DNA of 64,000 bases from Auanema rhodensis (taxonomy: Eukaryota; Nematoda; Chromadorea; Rhabditida; Rhabditidae), in contig OZ059894.1 of NCBI GenBank assembly GCA_964057225.1, forward strand, positions 20,056,476-20,120,475, in the 5' to 3' direction. A model generated the notes under the pieces. It was given only the letters and a program-made list of their open reading frames with translations. It was not told where the DNA came from and did not search any database. The position numbers and the translations under genes were made by a program. Shown piece by piece: positions 12,288 to 26,671 of the stretch. The first letter of the stretch is position 1, and every line of letters begins with the position of its first letter.

Positions 12288-15200
12288 GCTTCCAAAAACA
12301 TTTTGACAAAACTTTTTTCGAAAAATTTCAAAATAATTTAGCAAAAAGTAGATGTTTTTAGATTTCTTTTTTCAAGGCAAAGACGATGGACAATGTTATT
12401 CAACGAAAAAATTAATTCTTCAGGGTGAAAATCGAGGATATAAGTGTGAACTTATATCAGTTGATATCTCGGTGCATTTTTAAGCTAGCGCAAATCTGAT
12501 AACACAGATCGACGCAGCTTAAAAATCCGCATCGAATGCACTATACTACATTGAGAAACGCTTAATACAAAAATTAGTTATGATCGTTTGAAAAATGATG
12601 CATTAGTGTATGTTGAGTTTCCATGTACACTCAACATTGCTTCCAAAAACATTTTGACAAAAATTTTTTTCAAAAAATTTCAAATTAAATTAGCAAAAAG
12701 TAGATGTTTTTAGATTCCTTTTTTCAAGACAAAGACGATGGACAATGTTATTCAACGATAAAATCAATTCTTCAGGGTGAAAATCGAGGATATAAGTGTG
12801 AACTTATATCAGTTGATATCTCGGTGCATTTTTAAGCTAGCGCAAATCTGATAACACAGATCGACGCAGCTTAAAAATCCGCATCGAATGCAGTATACTA
12901 CATTGAGAAACGCTTAATACAAAAATTAGTTATGATCGTTTGAAAAATGATGCATTAGTGTATGTTGAGTTTCCATGTACACTCAACATTGCTTCCAAAA
13001 ACATTTTGACAAAAATTTTTTCGAAAAATTTCAAAATAATTTAGCAAAAAGTAGATGTTTTTAGATTCCTTTTTTCAAGGCAAAGACGATGGACAATGTT
13101 ATTCAACGAAAAAATTAATTCTTCAGGGTGAAAATCGAGGATATAAGTGTGAACTTATATCAGTTGATATCTCGGTGCATTTTTAAGCTAGCGCAAATCT
13201 GATAACACAGATCGACGCAGCTTAAAAATCCGCATCGAATGCACTTTACTACATTAAGAAACGCTCAATACAAAAATTAGTTATGATCGTTTGAAAAATG
13301 ATGCATTAGTGTATGTTGAGTTTCCATGTACACTCAACATTGCTTCCAAAAACATTTTGACAAAAATTTTTTCGAAAAATTTCAGAATAATTTAGCAAAA
13401 AGTAGATGTTTTTAGATTCCTTTTTTCAAGACAAAGACGATGGACAATGTTATTCAACGATAAAATCAATTCTTCAGGGTGAAAATCGAGGATATAAGTG
13501 TGAACTTATATCAGTTGATATCTCGGTGCATTTTTAAGCTAGCGCAAATCTGATAACACAGATCGACGCAGCTTAAAAATCCGCATCGAATGCACTATAC
13601 TACATTGAGAAACGCTCAATACAAAAATTAGTTATGATCGTTTGAAAAATGATGCATTAGTGTATGTTGAGTTTCCATGTACACTCAACATTGCTTCCAA
13701 AAACATTTTGACAAAAATTTTTTCGAAAAATTTCAGAATAAATTAGCAAAAAGTAGATGTTTTTAGATTCTTTTTCTCAAGGCAAAGACGATGGACAATG
13801 TTATTCAACGAAAAAATTAATTCTTCAGGGTGAAAATCGAGGATATAAGTGTGAACTTATATCAGTTGATATCTCGGTGCATTTTTAAGCTAGCGCAAAT
13901 CTGATAACACAGATCGACGCAGCTTAAAAATCCGCATCGAATGCAGTATACTACATTGAGAAACGCTTAATACAAAAATTAGTTATGATCGTTTGAAAAA
14001 TGATGCATTAGTGTATGTTGAGTTTCCATGTACACTCAACATTGCTTCCAAAAACATTTTGACAAAACTTTTTTCGAAAAATTTCAAAATAATTTAGCAA
14101 AAAGTAGATGTTTTTAGATTCCTTTTTTCAAGGCAAAGACGATGGACAATGTTATTCAACGAAAAAATTAATTCTTCAGGGTGAAAATCGAGGATATAAG
14201 TGTGAACTTATATCAGTTGATATCTCGGTGCATTTTTAAGCTAGCGCAAATCTGATAACACAGATCGACGCAGCTTAAAAATCCGCATCGAATGCACTAT
14301 ACTACATTGAGAAACGCTTAATACAAAAATTAGTTATGATCGTTTGAAAAATGATGCATTAGTGTATGTTGAGTTTCCATGTACACTCAACATTGCTTCC
14401 AAAAACATTTTGACAAAAATTTTTTTCAAAAAATTTCAAAATAAATTAGCAAAAAGTAGATGTTTTTAGATTCCTTTTTTCAAGACAAAGACGATGGACA
14501 ATGTTATTCAACGATAAAATCAATTCTTCAGGGTGAAAATCGAGGATATAAGTGTGAACTTATATCAGTTGATATCTCGGTGCATTTTTAAGCTAGCGCA
14601 AATCTGATAACACAGATCGACGCAGCTTAAAAATCCGCATCGAATGCAGTATACTACATTGAGAAACGCTTAATACAAAAATTAGTTATGATCGTTTGAA
14701 AAATGATGCATTAGTGTATGTTGAGTTTCCATGTACACTCAACATTGCTTCCAAAAACATTTTGACAAAAATTTTTTCGAAAAATTTCAAAATAATTTAG
14801 CAAAAAGTAGATGTTTTTAGATTCCTTTTTTCAAGGCAAAGACGATGGACAATGTTATTCAACGAAAAAATTAATTCTTCAGGGTGAAAATCGAGGATAT
14901 AAGTGTGAACTTATATCAGTTGATATCTCGGTGCATTTTTAAGCTAGCGCAAATCTGATAACACAGATCGACGCAGCTTAAAAATCCGCATCGAATGCAC
15001 TTTACTACATTAAGAAACGCTCAATACAAAAATTAGTTATGATCGTTTGAAAAATGATGCATTAGTGTATGTTGAGTTTCCATGTACACTCAACATTGCT
15101 TCCAAAAACATTTTGACAAAAATTTTTTCGAAAAATTTCAGAATAATTTAGCAAAAAGTAGATGTTTTTAGATTCCTTTTTTCAAGACAAAGACGATGGA

Positions 15201-15448
15201 CAATGTTATTCAACGAAAAAATTAATTCTTCAGGGTGAAAATCGAGGATATAAGTGTGAACTTATATCAGTTGATATCTCGGTGCATTTTTAAGCTAGCG
15301 CAAATCTGATAACACAGATCGACGCAGCTTAAAAATCCGCATCGAATGCACTATACTACATTGAGAAACGCTCAATACAAAAATTAGTTATGATCGTTTG
15401 AAAAATGATGCATTAGTGTATGTTGAGTTTCCATGTACACTCAACATT
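12288..15448 (+). repeat. 5-unit higher-order repeat with period 1756 bp (second copy partial)
   Basis: The units at 12288, 12639, 12991 and 13342 are matched by 14044, 14395, 14747 and 15098. Signatures in order are gacaaaactt, the 352-bp T7 form with C126 and C254G, the cacttta/attaag form, and the caagac form. The offset is 1756 rather than 1755 because each copy contains one 352-bp unit. The fifth unit (13693) carries a private tctttttctc change. Confidence 0.78.
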
Positions 15449-18400
15449 GCTTCCAAAAACATTTTGACAAAAATTTTTTCAAAAAATTTCAAGATAAATT
15501 AGCAAAAAGTAGATGTTTTTAGATTCCTTTTTTCAAGGCAAAGACGATGGACAATGTTATTCAACGAAAAAATTAATTCTTCAGGGTGAAAATCGAGGAT
15601 ATAATTGTGAACTTATATCAGTTGATATCTCGGTGCATTTTTAAGCTAGCGCAAATCTGATAACACAGATCGACGCAGCTTAAAAATCCGCATCGAATGC
15701 ACTATACTACATTGAGAAACGCTTAATACAAAAATTAGTTATGATCGTTTGAAAAATGATGCATTAGTGTATGTTGAGTTTCCATGTACACTCAACATTG
15801 CTTCCAAAAACATTTTGACAAAAATTTTTTCGAAAAATTTCAAAATAATTTAGCAAAAAGTAGATGTTTTTAGATTCCTTTTTTCAAGGCAAAGACGATG
15901 GACAATGTTATTCAACGATAAAATTAATTCTTCAGGGTGAAAATCGAGGATATAAGTGTGAACTTATATCAGTTGATATCTCGGTGCATTTTTAAGCTAG
16001 CGCAAATCTGATAACACAGATCGACGCAGCTTAAAAATCCGCATCGAATGCACTATACTACATTGAGAAACGCTCAATACAAAAATTAGTTATGATCGTT
16101 TGAAAAATGATGCATTAGTGTATGTTGAGTTTCCATGTACACTCAACATTGCTTCCAAAAACATTTTGACAAAAATTTTTTCAAAAAATTTCAAGATAAA
16201 TTAGCAAAAAGTAGATGTTTTTAGATTCCTTTTTTCAAGGCAAAGACGATGGACAATGTTATTCAACGAAAAAATTAATTCTTCAGGGTGAAAATCGAGG
16301 ATATAAGTGTGAACTTATATCAGTTGATATCTCGGTGCATTTTTAAGCTAGCGCAAATCTGATAACACAGATCGACGCAGCTTAAAAATCCGCATCGAAT
16401 GCACTATACTACATTGAGAAACGCTTAATACAAAAATTAGTTATGATCGTTTGAAAAATGATGCATTAGTGTATGTTGAGTTTCCATGTACACTCAACAT
16501 TGCTTCCAAAAACATTTTGACAAAAATTTTTTCGAAAAATTTCAAAATAATTTAGCAAAAAGTAGATGTTTTTAGATTCCTTTTTTCAAGGCAAAGACGA
16601 TGGACAATGTTATTCAACGAAAAAATTAATTCTTCAGGGTGAAAATCGAGGATATAAGTGTGAACTTATATCAGTTGATATCTCGGTGCATTTTTAAGCT
16701 AGCGCAAATCTGATAACACAGATCGACGCAGCTTAAAAATCCGCATCGAATGCACTATACTACATTGAGAAACGCTTAATACAAAAATTAGTTATGATCG
16801 TTTGAAAAATGATGCATTAGTGTATGTTGAGTTTCCATGTACACTCAACATTGCTTCCAAAAACATTTTGACAAAAATTTTTTCGAAAAATTTCAAAATA
16901 ATTTAGCAAAAAGTAGATGTTTTTAGATTCCTTTTTTCAAGGCAAAGACGATGGACAATGTTATTCAACGATAAAATTAATTCTTCAGGGTGAAAATCGA
17001 GGATATAAGTGTGAACTTATATCAGTTGATATCTCGGTGCATTTTTAAGCTAGCGCAAATCTGATAACACAGATCGACGCAGCTTAAAAATCCGCATCGA
17101 ATGCACTATACTACATTGAGAAACGCTCAATACAAAAATTAGTTATGATCGTTTGAAAAATGATGCATTAGTGTATGTTGAGTTTCCATGTACACTCAAC
17201 ATTGCTTCCAAAAACATTTTGACAAAAATTTTTTCAAAAAATTTCAAAATAAATTAGCTAAAAGTAGATGTTTTTAGATTCCTTTTTTTAAGGCAAAGAC
17301 GATGGACAATGTTATTCAACGAAAAAATTAATTCTTCAGGGTGAAAATCGAGGATATAAGTGTGAACTTATATCAGTTGATATCTCGGTGCATTTTCAAG
17401 CTAGCGCAAATCTGATAACACAGATCGACGCAGCTTAAAAATCCGCATCGAATGCACTATACTACATTGAGAAACGCTTAATACAAAAATTAGTTATGAT
17501 CGTTTGAAAAATGATGCATTAGTGTATGTTGAGTTTCCATGTACACTCAACATTGCTTCCAAAAACATTTTGACAAAAATTTTTTCGAAAAATTTCAAAA
17601 TAATTTAGCAAAAAGTAGATGTTTTTAGATTCCTTTTTTCAAGGCAAAGACGATGGACAATGTTATTCAACGATAAAATTAATTCTTCAGGGTGAAAATC
17701 GAGGATATAAGTGTGAACTTATATCAGTTGATATCTCGGTGCATTTTTAAGCTAGCGCAAATCTGATAACACAGATCGACGCAGCTTAAAAATCCGCATC
17801 GAATGCACTATACTACATTGAGAAACGCTCAATACAAAAATTAGTTATGATCGTTTGAAAAATGATGCATTAGTGTATGTTGAGTTTCCATGTACACTCA
17901 ACATTGCTTCCAAAAACATTTTGACAAAAATTTTTTCAAAAAATTTCAAGATAAATTAGCAAAAAGTAGATGTTTTTAGATTCCTTTTTTCAAGGCAAAG
18001 ACGATGGACAATGTTATTCAACGAAAAAATTAATTCTTCAGGGTGAAAATCGAGGATATAAGTGTGAACTTATATCAGTTGATATCTCGGTGCATTTTCA
18101 AGCTAGCGCAAATCTGATAACACAGATCGACGCAGCTTAAAAATCCGCATCGAATGCACTATACTACATTGAGAAACGCTTAATACAAAAATTAGTTATG
18201 ATCGTTTGAAAAATGATGCATTAGTGTATGTTGAGTTTCCATGTACACTCAACATTGCTTCCAAAAACATTTTGACAAAAATTTTTTCGAAAAATTTCAA
18301 AATAATTTAGCAAAAAGTAGATGTTTTTAGATTCCTTTTTTCAAGGCAAAGACGATGGACAATGTTATTCAACGATAAAATTAATTCTTCAGGGTGAAAA

Positions 18401-20713
18401 TCGAGGATATAAGTGTGAACTTATATCAGTTGATATCTCGGTGCATTTTTAAGCTAGCGCAAATCTGATAACACAGATCGACGCAGCTTAAAAATCCGCA
18501 TCGAATGCACTATACTACATTGAGAAACGCTTAATACAAAAATTAGTTATGATCGTTTGAAAAATGATGCATTAGTGTATGTTGAGTTTCCATGTACACT
18601 CAACATTGCTTCCAAAAACATTTTGACAAAAATTTTTTCGAAAAATTTCAGAATAATTTAGCAAAAAGTAGATGTTTTTAGATTCCTTTTTTCAAGGCAA
18701 AGACGATGGCCAATGTTATTCAACGAAAAAATTAATTCTTCAGGGTGAAAATCGAGGATATAAGTGTGAACTTATATCAGTTGATATCTCGGTGCATTTT
18801 TAAGCTAGCGCAAATCTGATAACACAGATCGACGCAGCTTAAAAATCCGCATCGAATGCACTTTACTACATTAAGAAACGCTCAATACAAAAATTAGTTA
18901 TGATCGTTTGAAAAATGATGCATTAGTTTATGTTGAGTTTCCATGTACACTCAACATTGCTTCCAAAAACATTTTGACAAAAATTTTTTCGAAAAATTTC
19001 AAAATAAATTAGCAAAAAGTAGATGTTTTTAGATTCCTTTTTTCAAGGCAAAGACGATGGACAATGTTATTCAACGAAAAAATTAATTCTTCAGGGTGAA
19101 AATCGAGGATATAAGTGTGAACTTATATCAGTTGATATCTCGGTGCATTTTTAAGCTAGCGCAAATCTGATAACACAGATCGACGCAGCTTAAAAATCCG
19201 CATCGAATGCAGTATACTACATTGAGAAACGCTTAATACAAAAATTAGTTATGATCGTTTGAAAAATGATGCATTAGTGTATGTTGAGTTTCCATGTACA
19301 CTCAACATTGCTTCCAAAAACATTTTGACAAAAATTTTTTCGAAAAATTTCAAAATAATTTAGCAAAAAGTAGATGTTTTTAGATTCCTTTTTTCAAGGC
19401 AAAGACGATGGACAATGTTATTCAACGAAAAAATTAATTCTTCAGGGTGAAAATCGAGGATATAAGTGTGAACTTATATCAGTTGATATCTCGGTGCATT
19501 TTTAAGCTAGCGCAAATCTGATAACACAGATCGACGCAGCTTAAAAATCCGCATCGAATGCACTATACTACATTGAGAAACGCTTAATACAAAAATTAGT
19601 TATGATCGTTTGAAAAATGATGCATTAGTGTATGTTGAGTTTCCATGTACACTCAACATTGCTTCCAAAAACATTTTGACAAAAATTTTTTCGAAAAATT
19701 TCAAAATAATTTAGCAAAAAGTAGATGTTTTTAGATTCCTTTTTTCAAGGCAAAGACGATGGACAATGTTATTCAACGATAAAATTAATTCTTCAGGGTG
19801 AAAATCGAGGATATAAGTGTGAACTTATATCAGTTGATATCTCGGTGCATTTTTAAGCTAGCGCAAATCTGATAACACAGATCGACGCAGCTTAAAAATC
19901 CGCATCGAATGCACTATACTACATTGAGAAACGCTCAATACAAAAATTAGTTATGATCGTTTGAAAAATGATGCATTAGTGTATGTTGAGTTTCCATGTA
20001 CACTCAACATTGCTTCCAAAAACATTTTGACAAAAATTTTTTCAAAAAATTTCAAAATAAATTAGCTAAAAGTAGATGTTTTTAGATTCCTTTTTTTAAG
20101 GCAAAGACGATGGACAATGTTATTCAACGAAAAAATTAATTCTTCAGGGTGAAAATCGAGGATATAAGTGTGAACTTATATCAGTTGATATCTCGGTGCA
20201 TTTTCAAGCTAGCGCAAATCTGATAACACAGATCGACGCAGCTTAAAAATCCGCATCGAATGCACTATACTACATTAAGAAACGCTTAATACAAAAATTA
20301 GTTATGATCGTTTGAAAAATGATGCATTAGTGTATGTTGAGTTTCCATGTACACTCAACATTGCTTCCAAAAACATTTTGACAAAAATTTTTTCGAAAAA
20401 TTTCAGAATAATTTAGCAAAAAGTAGATGTTTTTAGATTCCTTTTCTCAAGGCAAAGACGATGGACAATGTTATTCAACGAAAAAATTAATTCTTCAGGG
20501 TGAAAATCGAGGATATAAGTGTGAACTTATATCAGTTGATATCTCGGTGCATTTTTAAGCTAGCGCAAATCTGATAACACAGATCGACGCAGCTTAAAAA
20601 TCCGCATCGAATGCACTATACTACATTGAGAAACGCTCAATACAAAAATTAGTTATGATCGTTTGAAAAATGATGCATTAGTGTATGTTGAGTTTCCATG
20701 TACACTCAACATT

Positions 20714-22811
20714 GCTTCCAAAAACATTTTGACAAAAATTTTTTCGAAAAATTTCAAAATAATTTAGCAAAAAGTAGATGTTTTTAGATTCCTTTTTTCA
20801 AGGCAAAGACGATGGACAATGTTATTCAACGATAAAATTAATTCTTCAGGGTGAAAATCGAGGATATAAGTGTGAACTTATATCAGTTGATATCTCGGTG
20901 CATTTTTAAGCTAGCGCAAATCTGATAACACAGATCGACGCAGCTTAAAAATCCGCATCGAATGCACTATACTACATTGAGAAACGCTCAATACAAAAAT
21001 TAGTTATGATCGTTTGAAAAATGATGCATTAGTGTATGTTGAGTTTCCATGTACACTCAACATTGCTTCCAAAAACATTTTGACAAAAATTTTTTTCAAA
21101 AAATTTCAAGATAAATTAGCAAAAAGTAGATGTTTTTAGATTCCTTTTTTCAAGGCAAAGACGATGGACAATGTTATTCAACAAAAAAATTAATTCTTCA
21201 GGGTGAAAATCGAGGATATAAGTGTGAACTTATATCAGTTGATATCTCGGTACATTTTTAAGCTAGCGCAAATCTGATAACACAGATCGACGCAGCTTAA
21301 AAATCCGCATCGAATGCACTATACTACATTGAAAAACGCTTAATACAAAAATTAGTTATGATCGTTTGAAAAATGATGCATTAAATGTTGAGTTTCCATG
21401 TACACTCAACATTGCTTCCAAAAACATTTTGACAAAAATTTTTTCGAAAAATTTCAAAATAAATTAGCAAAAAGGATGTTTTTAGATTCCTTTTTTCAAG
21501 GCAAAGACGATGGACAATGTTATTCAACGAAAAAATTAATTCTTCAGAGTGAAAATCGAGGATATAAGTGTGAACTTATATCAGTTGATATCTCGGTGCA
21601 TTTTTAAGCTAGCGCAAATCTGATAACACAGATCGACGCAGCTTAAAAATCCGCATCGAATGCAGTATACTACATTGAGAAACGCTTAATACAAAAATTA
21701 GTTATGATCGTTTGAAAAATGATGCATTAGTGTATGTTGAGTTTCCATGTACACTCAACATTGCTTCCAAAAACATTTTGACAAAAATTTTTTCGAAAAA
21801 TTTCAAAATAATTTAGCAAAAAGTAGATGTTTTTAGATTCCTTTTTTCAAGGCAAAGACGATGGACAATGTTATTCAACGATAAAATTAATTCTTCAGGG
21901 TGAAAATCGAGGATATAAGTGTGAACTTATATCAGTTGATATCTCGGTGCATTTTTAAGCTAGCGCAAATCTGATAACACAGATCGACGCAGCTTAAAAA
22001 TCCGCATCGAATGCACTATACTACATTGAGAAACGCTCAATACAAAAATTAGTTATGATCGTTTGAAAAATGATGCATTAGTGTATGTTGAGTTTCCATG
22101 TACACTCAACATTGCTTCCAAAAACATTTTGACAAAAATTTTTTTCAAAAAATTTCAAGATAAATTAGCAAAAAGTAGATGTTTTTAGATTCCTTTTTTC
22201 AAGGCAAAGACGATGGACAATGTTATTCAACAAAAAAATTAATTCTTCAGGGTGAAAATCGAGGATATAAGTGTGAACTTATATCAGTTGATATCTCGGT
22301 TCATTTTCAAGCTAGCGCAAATCTGATAACACAGATCGACGCAGCTTAAAAATCCGCATCGAATGCACTATACTACATTGAAAAACGCTTAATACAAAAA
22401 TTAGTTATGATCGTTTGAAAAATGATGCATTAAATGTTGAGTTTCCATGTACACTCAACATTGCTTCCAAAAACATTTTGACAAAAATTTTTTCGAAAAA
22501 TTTCAAAATAAATTAGCAAAAAGGATGTTTTTAGATTCCTTTTTTCAAGGCAAAGACGATGGACAATGTTATTCAACGAAAAAATTAATTCTTCAGAGTG
22601 AAAATCGAGGATATAAGTGTGAACTTATATCAGTTGATATCTCGGTGCATTTTTAAGCTAGCGCAAATCTGATAACACAGATCGACGCAGCTTAAAAATT
22701 CGCATCGAATGCACTATACTACATTGAGAAACGCTTAATACAAAAATTAGTTATGATCGTTTGAAAAATGATGCATTAGTGTATGTTGAGTTTCCATGTA
22801 CACTCAACATT
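20714..22811 (+). repeat. Indel-bearing 3-unit repeat, 1049 bp x 2
   Basis: The units at 20714, 21065 and 21414 are matched by 21763, 22114 and 22463. In each copy the middle unit has one extra T, caaaaaaatt at 118-127, and a 3-bp deletion upstream of dyad 5 (gcattaaatgttg). The third unit lacks two bases (aaaaaggatg for aaaaagtagatg) and has cagagtg. Net length is 3 x 351 + 1 - 3 - 2 = 1049. The two copies differ at a few sites (for example ggtaca versus ggttca, gcagtata versus gcactata). The 2-bp deletion creates a fortuitous 69-codon open frame in each copy, which I do not treat as a gene. Confidence 0.88.
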
Positions 22812-24567
22812 GCTTCCAAAAACATTTTGACAAAAATTTTTTCGAAAAATTTCAAAATAATTTAGCAAAAAGTAGATGTTTTTAGATTCCTTTTTTCAAG
22901 GCAAAGACGATGGACAATGTTATTCAACGAAAAAATTAATTCTTCAGGGTGAAAATCGAGGATATAAGTGTGAACTTATATCAGTTGATATCTCGGTGCA
23001 TTTTTAAGCTAGCGCAAATCTGATAACACAGATCGACGCAGCTTAAAAATCCGCATCGAATGCACTATACTACATTGAGAAACGCTTAATACAAAAATTA
23101 GTTATGATCGTTTGAAAAATGATGCATTAGTGTATGTTGAGTTGCCATGTACACTCAACATTGCTTCCAAAAACATTTTGACAAAACTTTTTTCGAAAAA
23201 TTTCAAAATAAATTAGCAAAAAGTAGATGTTTTTAGATTCCTTTTTTCAAGGCAAAGACGATGGACAATGTTATTCAACGAAAAAATTAATTCTTCAGGG
23301 TGAAAATCGAGGATATAAGTGTGAACTTATATCAGTTGATATCTCGGTGCATTTTTAAGCTAGCGCAAATCTGATAACACAGATCGACGCAGCTTAAAAA
23401 TCCGCATCGAATGCAGTATACTACATTGAGAAACGCTTAATACAAAAATTAGTTATGATCGTTTGAAAAATGATGCATTAGTGTATGTTGAGTTTCCATG
23501 TACACTCAACATTGCTTCCAAAAACATTTTGACAAAAATTTTTTCGAAAAATTTCAAAATAATTTAGCAAAAAGTAGATGTTTTTAGATTCCTTTTTTCA
23601 AGGCAAAGACGATGGACAATGTTATTCAACGAAAAAATCAATTCTTCAGGGTGAAAATCGAGGATATAAGTGTGAACTTATATCAGTTGATATCTCGGTG
23701 CATTTTTAAGCTAGCGCAAATCTGATAACACAGATCGACGCAGCTTAAAAATCCGCATCGAATGCACTATACTACATTGAGAAACGCTTAATACAAAAAT
23801 TAGTTATGATCGTTTGAAAAATGATGCATTAGTGTATGTTGAGTTTCCATGTACACTCAACATTGCTTCCAAAAACATTTTGACAAAAATTTTTTCAAAA
23901 AATTTCAAAATAAATTAGCAAAAAGTAGATGTTTTTAGATTTCTTTTTTCAAGGCAAAGACGATGGACAATGTTATTCAACGAAAAAATTAATTCTTCAG
24001 GGTGAAAATCGAGGATATAAGTGTGAACTTATATCAGTTGATATCTCGGTGCATTTTCAAGCTAGCGCAAATCTGATAACACAGATCGACGCAGCTTAAA
24101 AATCCGCATCGAATGCACTATACTACATTGAGAAACGCTCAATACAAAAATTAGTTATGATCGTTTGAAAAATGATGCATTAGTGTATGTTGAGTTTCCA
24201 TGTACACTCAACATTGCTTCCAAAAACATTTTGACAAAAATTTTTTTCAAAAAATTTCAAAATAAATTAGCAAAAAGTAGATGTTTTTAGATTCCTTTTT
24301 TCAAGGCAAAGACGATGGACAATGTTATTCAACAAAAAAATTAATTCTTCAGGGTGAAAATCGAGGATATAAGTGTGAACTTATATCAGTTGATATCTCG
24401 GTGCATTTTCAAGCTAGCGCAAATCTGATAACACAGATCGACGCAGCTTAAAAATCCGCATCGAATGAACTATACTACATTGAGAAACGCTTAATACAAA
24501 AATTAGTTATGATCGTTTGAAAAATGATGCATTAGTGTATGTTGAGTTTCCATGTACACTCAACATT

Positions 24568-25971
24568 GCTTCCAAAAACATTTTGACAAAAATTTTTTCG
24601 AAAAATTTCAGAATAATTTAGCAAAAAGTAGATGTTTTTAGATTCCTTTTTTCAAGGCAAAGACGATGGACAATGTTATTCAACGAAAAAATTAATTCTT
24701 CAGGGTGAAAATCGAGGATATAAGTGTGAACTTATATCAGTTGATATCTCGGTGCATTTTCAAGCTAGCGCAAATCTGATAACACAGATCGACGCAGCTT
24801 AAAAATCCGCATCGAATGCACTATACTACATTGAGAAACGCTTAATACAAAAATTAGTTATGATCGTTTGAAAAATGATGCATTAGTGTATGTTGAGTTT
24901 CCATGTACACTCAACATTGCTTCCAAAAACATTTTGACAAAAATTTTTTCGAAAAATTTCAAAATAATTTAGCAAAAAGTAGATGTTTTTAGATTCCTTT
25001 TTTCAAGGCAAAGACGATGGACAATGTTATTCAACGATAAAATTAATTCTTCAGGGTGAAAATCGAGGATATAAGTGTGAACTTATATCAGTTGATATCT
25101 CGGTGCATTTTTAAGCTAGCGCAAATCTGATAACACAGATCGACGCAGCTTAAAAATCCGCATCGAATGCACTATACTACATTGAGAAACGCTTAATACA
25201 AAAATTAGTTATGATCGTTTGAAAAATGATGCATTAGTGTATGTTGAGTTTCCATGTACACTCAACATTGCTTCCAAAAACATTTTGACAAAAATTTTTT
25301 CGAAAAATTTCAGAATAATTTAGCAAAAAGTAGATGTTTTTAGATTCCTTTTTTCAAGGCAAAGACGATGGACAATGTTATTCAACGAAAAAATTAATTC
25401 TTCAGGGTGAAAATCGAGGATATAAGTGTGAACTTATATCAGTTGATATCTCGGTGCATTTTCAAGCTAGCGCAAATCTGATAACACAGATCGACGCAGC
25501 TTAAAAATCCGCATCGAATGCACTATACTACATTGAGAAACGCTTAATACAAAAATTAGTTATGATCGTTTGAAAAATGATGCATTAGTGTATGTTGAGT
25601 TTCCATGTACACTCAACATTGCTTCCAAAAACATTTTGACAAAAATTTTTTCGAAAAATTTCAAAATAATTTAGCAAAAAGTAGATGTTTTTAGATTCCT
25701 TTTTTCAAGGCAAAGACGATGGACAATGTTATTCAACGATAAAATTAATTCTTCAGGGTGAAAATCGAGGATATAAGTGTGAACTTATATCAGTTGATAT
25801 CTCGGTGCATTTTTAAGCTAGCGCAAATCTGATAACACAGATCGACGCAGCTTAAAAATCCGCATCGAATGCACTATACTACATTGAGAAACGCTCAATA
25901 CAAAAATTAGTTATGATCGTTTGAAAAATGATGCATTAGTGTATGTTGAGTTTCCATGTACACTCAACATT
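24568..25971 (+). repeat. 2-unit higher-order repeat, 702 bp x 2
   Basis: The units at 24568 and 25270 share G44, cgaaaaaatt and T194C. The units at 24919 and 25621 share A44, cgataaaatt and T194. The unit following (25972) is a 349-bp relative of those at 21065 and 22114, with the same extra T, caaaaaaatt and 3-bp deletion. Confidence 0.75.
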
Positions 25972-26671
25972 GCTTCCAAAAACATTTTGACAAAAATTTT
26001 TTTCAAAACATTTCAAAATAAATTAGCAAAAAGTAGATGTTTTTAGATTCCTTTTTTCAAGGCAAAGACGATGGACAATGTTATTCAACAAAAAAATTAA
26101 TTCTTCAGGGTGAAAATCGAGGATATAAGTGTGAACTTATATCAGTTGATATCTCGGTGCATTTTCAAGCTAGCGCAAATCTGATAACACAGATCGACGC
26201 AGCTTAAAAATCCGCATCGAATGCACTATACTACATTGAGAAACGCTTAATACAAAAATTAGTTATGATCGTTTGAAAAATGATGCATTAAATGTTGAGT
26301 TTCCATGTACACTCAACATTGCTTCCAAAAACATTTTGACAAAAATTTTTTCGAAAAATTTCAGAATAATTTAGCAAAAAGTAGATGTTTTTAGATTCCT
26401 TTTTTCAAGGCAAAGACGATGGACAATGTTATTCAACGAAAAAATTAATTCTTCAGGGTGAAAATCGAGGATATAAGTGTGAACTTATATCAGTTGATAT
26501 CTCGGTGCATTTTCAAGCTAGCGCAAATCTGATAACACAGATCGACGCAGCTTAAAAATCCGCATCGAATGCACTATACTACATTGAGAAACGCTTAATA
26601 CAAAAATTAGTTATGATCGTTTGAAAAATGATGCATTAGTGTATGTTGAGTTTCCATGTACACTCAACATT

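Noticed and set aside
21398-21607. 69-codon open reading frame starting at the atgtacactc motif, repeated at 22447-22656
   Set aside because: It exists only because a 2-bp deletion in these two related units shifts the frame past the usual TAG. It lies wholly within the satellite unit, has no recognisable domain, and is stopped early in all other units.
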